A stretch of DNA of 64,000 nt, from NCBI RefSeq assembly GCF_021130785.1, contig NC_060214.1:2259001-2323000 (forward strand). Reading direction: 5' to 3'. The stretch is from Homalodisca vitripennis (taxonomy: Eukaryota > Arthropoda > Insecta > Hemiptera > Cicadellidae). Under the pieces are notes generated by a model. It searched no databases. It was not told the origin of the DNA and saw only the letters and a program-made list of their open reading frames with translations. Below, piece by piece: positions 61,801 through 64,000 of this stretch (positions within the stretch are counted from its first letter, which is position 1; each line of letters begins with the position of its first letter). Both the position numbers and the translations under genes were made by a program.

Positions 61801-64000
61801 CTGAGTGACAACTAGCAGACTGATATCCAACGTTGTAAACTGGGAAAACTGGTAAGAATTAATAAAGTGTGATTGATAACATTGTGTGTTTTTGTTGTTT
61901 CCTTGTATTTTTAGTTTCAATGCATTGTGACTGTTTAATATAAAAGGTTAATATTGACTATTGATATTCTCTACATTATGATTTTGGCAATAAAATTTTA
62001 GATTCATTCATTGACATCAAATGTTATTTAAAAATGCTCAAATAGTATTTATTTTGACCTACACTATGAACAGCAATTGTTTTATTTATATAATTATTTA
62101 GTTTTAAACATGGTAAAAGTATCCATGTACATGAATTGAATCATAATCCTATTCTCATATTAATATTATTAGAGACTTTACCACTACGAAAACATACTTC
62201 ACCTCTTAATTGAGTCGTCACGTTGAGAGGTATGGGAAGGTATGTGCTAACAGAGATACTTGCAGTATTTGAACAGTTATACAGAACAGTTTTATAATGT
62301 CTCTTATGAACAATTCGAAAATATTAGGTGATTAAATATTTAATGAGAACGAATTAGACAGTACACACAGTTATAATCCAGAGATTTAATATAAGGGCGA
62401 TATAAAACAAACTTCAGAACGATTAGACTTAAAAGCTTACATTTTACAAATAGAGTACCCCAACAGAAGGATGAACAACTTATTAAAAAGAATACTTTAA
62501 AGTTTAGTGCATAATCTTTACCTCCAATGATGCAGTGTGAGACTGCGCCTTCCATAAATGATGATAAAAGACGACTCTTCTGCTCTTATGTTCCCTTGTA
62601 CTAAATTTTTTAAAGAAAATGTCAATAGCTGCATTTTAATATCAAAATTCTTTCCATTCATTTGGAATTCACTGCCACGAATGTCTTTGTGCTTAAGTGT
62701 AGTCTTAGATATTTCAATTTCTTATTTTTCAAAACTCTTGACTAACGATACAATAGTTGATCATTTACCTACTTTATTCAATTTCTACATGTGTGGTAAA
62801 TTATAAACTAGGGTGAGAATCGGCCGCCTCTAAAACATATCAAGTACGACTTACATATAAAAATGTAAAACGTAATTGTTTAGTTTATTATTCAAATATA
62901 TATAAATATAATTTTAAGAAATGAAATTTTTCAATAACAGCAGAATAATCGTATTCAAAACAAAAGCTTACATATTATATTAGTGACGTTAAAAACACCT
63001 CATATATTAATAAGCTTAATCTATATAAGGTTTGCAGTGAAACCACGAATCGTAGATAATGCACATAAATCCATAGGCTTGAAGTGGTGACGATCTATCT
63101 ATGCATTATGCGAGTCCTCTCGCGTATATTACAGTCAGATTGTAATACAGATGTGTTTGTACGTGAGAGCTGAGCTGTGAGGGTGATCCCAAATTTATAT
63201 ATGATTGGTATGTGGCTTCGTTAGTGATATGATTGGAACTCATTACAGATATCTCTGTTTGTTTGTCCATATTGTTTACTCACATGATGACATCAACATA
63301 TCTATTTCCATTATTTCTCATGGATAAAAATTATATGCTATTCCAACTTTATTTATAATAGAACTTACATAAAAAGTGAAGTAAATTTGTGTGGAGTATA
63401 TGAAGCGTGTGCTGTTTATTTTAAAATTCATAAAGTATAAATGAAAATCATTAAGACATAATAACGTTTTTTCATTGCAAATAAGTCTCTATCCGGATTC
63501 AGAACGACCAGATTAACATCATAGTATAACTGGTTACACTACGCAGACACTGCGCCGCTACACAATTATGTTCTAGTGACATTTCGGCCTCAATTTTGAT
63601 TTTCATTTTAAATTTTTAATTTAAATATCGAAATCTGAGTATTCCAAATTATAAAAGGGGCTGGAGCGAACATTATAATATAGTTTCGTAAATCCGCATA
63701 TGCTAAACTATTCGACAATTGATTACACTACTTCTTTCCAATTTGTAGGAGTAGCACATGTAAAATCATAATTAATTTTGTCTGGTACATGATAAATAAG
63801 ATAATAAATTAGTATATAATCTAATTCTAATTATTTAGGTAGTTTAATTTTGGATATTGTTTTAATTGTACTCAGATTGAGCTAAGTTAGGTTTTAATCA
63901 GACCTCTTTCTTTGTAAAAGGTTAAATACTGAGTTTTAAAATGTTCCCACTTTTATTATTGTGACGTATAATATAACCGTTTATGCTACTTATTTGTGGT
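61801..64000. other. AT-rich non-coding sequence to the right end
   Basis: No gene recognised in 2.2 kb. Small open frames at 62340-62806 lack family or splice support. Confidence 0.4.

Overview
The window is eukaryotic nuclear DNA, most likely from an insect with a large, repeat-rich genome. A sap-feeding hemipteran is a reasonable guess, but the sequence does not prove it. The evidence is the high A+T content, spliced exons with canonical GT/AG borders, abundant CA/TA microsatellites, long non-coding stretches, and remnants of non-LTR, Penelope, Helitron, piggyBac-like and fold-back elements. There is no operon structure, no CRISPR array and nothing prokaryotic.

Only one host gene is recognised. 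Three exons on the minus strand at the left edge (5411-5550, 4430-4544, 675-787) encode a continuous stretch of VPS8, the Rab5-effector subunit of the endosomal CORVET tether. The gene runs off the left end. Its upstream exons were not found to the right. As given, two of the three exons are frameshifted. Removing two 4-bp tandem duplications and one extra G restores one uninterrupted, well conserved reading frame across all three exons. No base-substitution damage was seen. The acceptor of exon 675-787 lies directly against the 3' tail of an inserted LINE.

The introns and the rest of the left 7 kb are full of transposons: a piggyBac-like MITE, a Helitron-like element with an inverted second Helitron end, a Penelope GIY-YIG relic, a hAT-like MITE and a fold-back hairpin. 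Next comes a six-fold minisatellite in which an A recurs exactly every 16 bases in poly-C.

From 7 to 51 kb I recognise no host gene. The region holds eight larger tandem arrays or duplications: 104 bp at 15.9 kb, a GTGCCAG-rich minisatellite at 19.9 kb, 90 bp at 22.1 kb, a 176-bp duplication at 25.8 kb, 103 bp at 30.8 kb, 138 bp at 32.8 kb, 104 bp at 45.3 kb, and a 146-bp satellite with higher-order structure at 47.6 kb. Between them lie decayed LINE reverse transcriptases, MITEs and microsatellites. Single diverged relatives of the 146-bp satellite lie in inverted orientation at 14.1 and 17.3 kb.

At 51.08-55.60 kb is a nearly full-length two-ORF non-LTR retrotransposon: an L1-type ORF1 (coiled coil, RRM, C-terminal domain) and an endonuclease/reverse transcriptase ORF2. 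It is disabled by one nonsense codon and three small insertions. The right end carries another dispersed repeat, two more LINE relics and a three-copy 112-bp array.

No new functional system was found. The most interesting signals are the insertion-only frameshift pattern shared by VPS8 and the LINE, the LINE-derived splice acceptor, the satellite and its dispersed relatives, and the repeated ~104-bp monomer size in three unrelated arrays.
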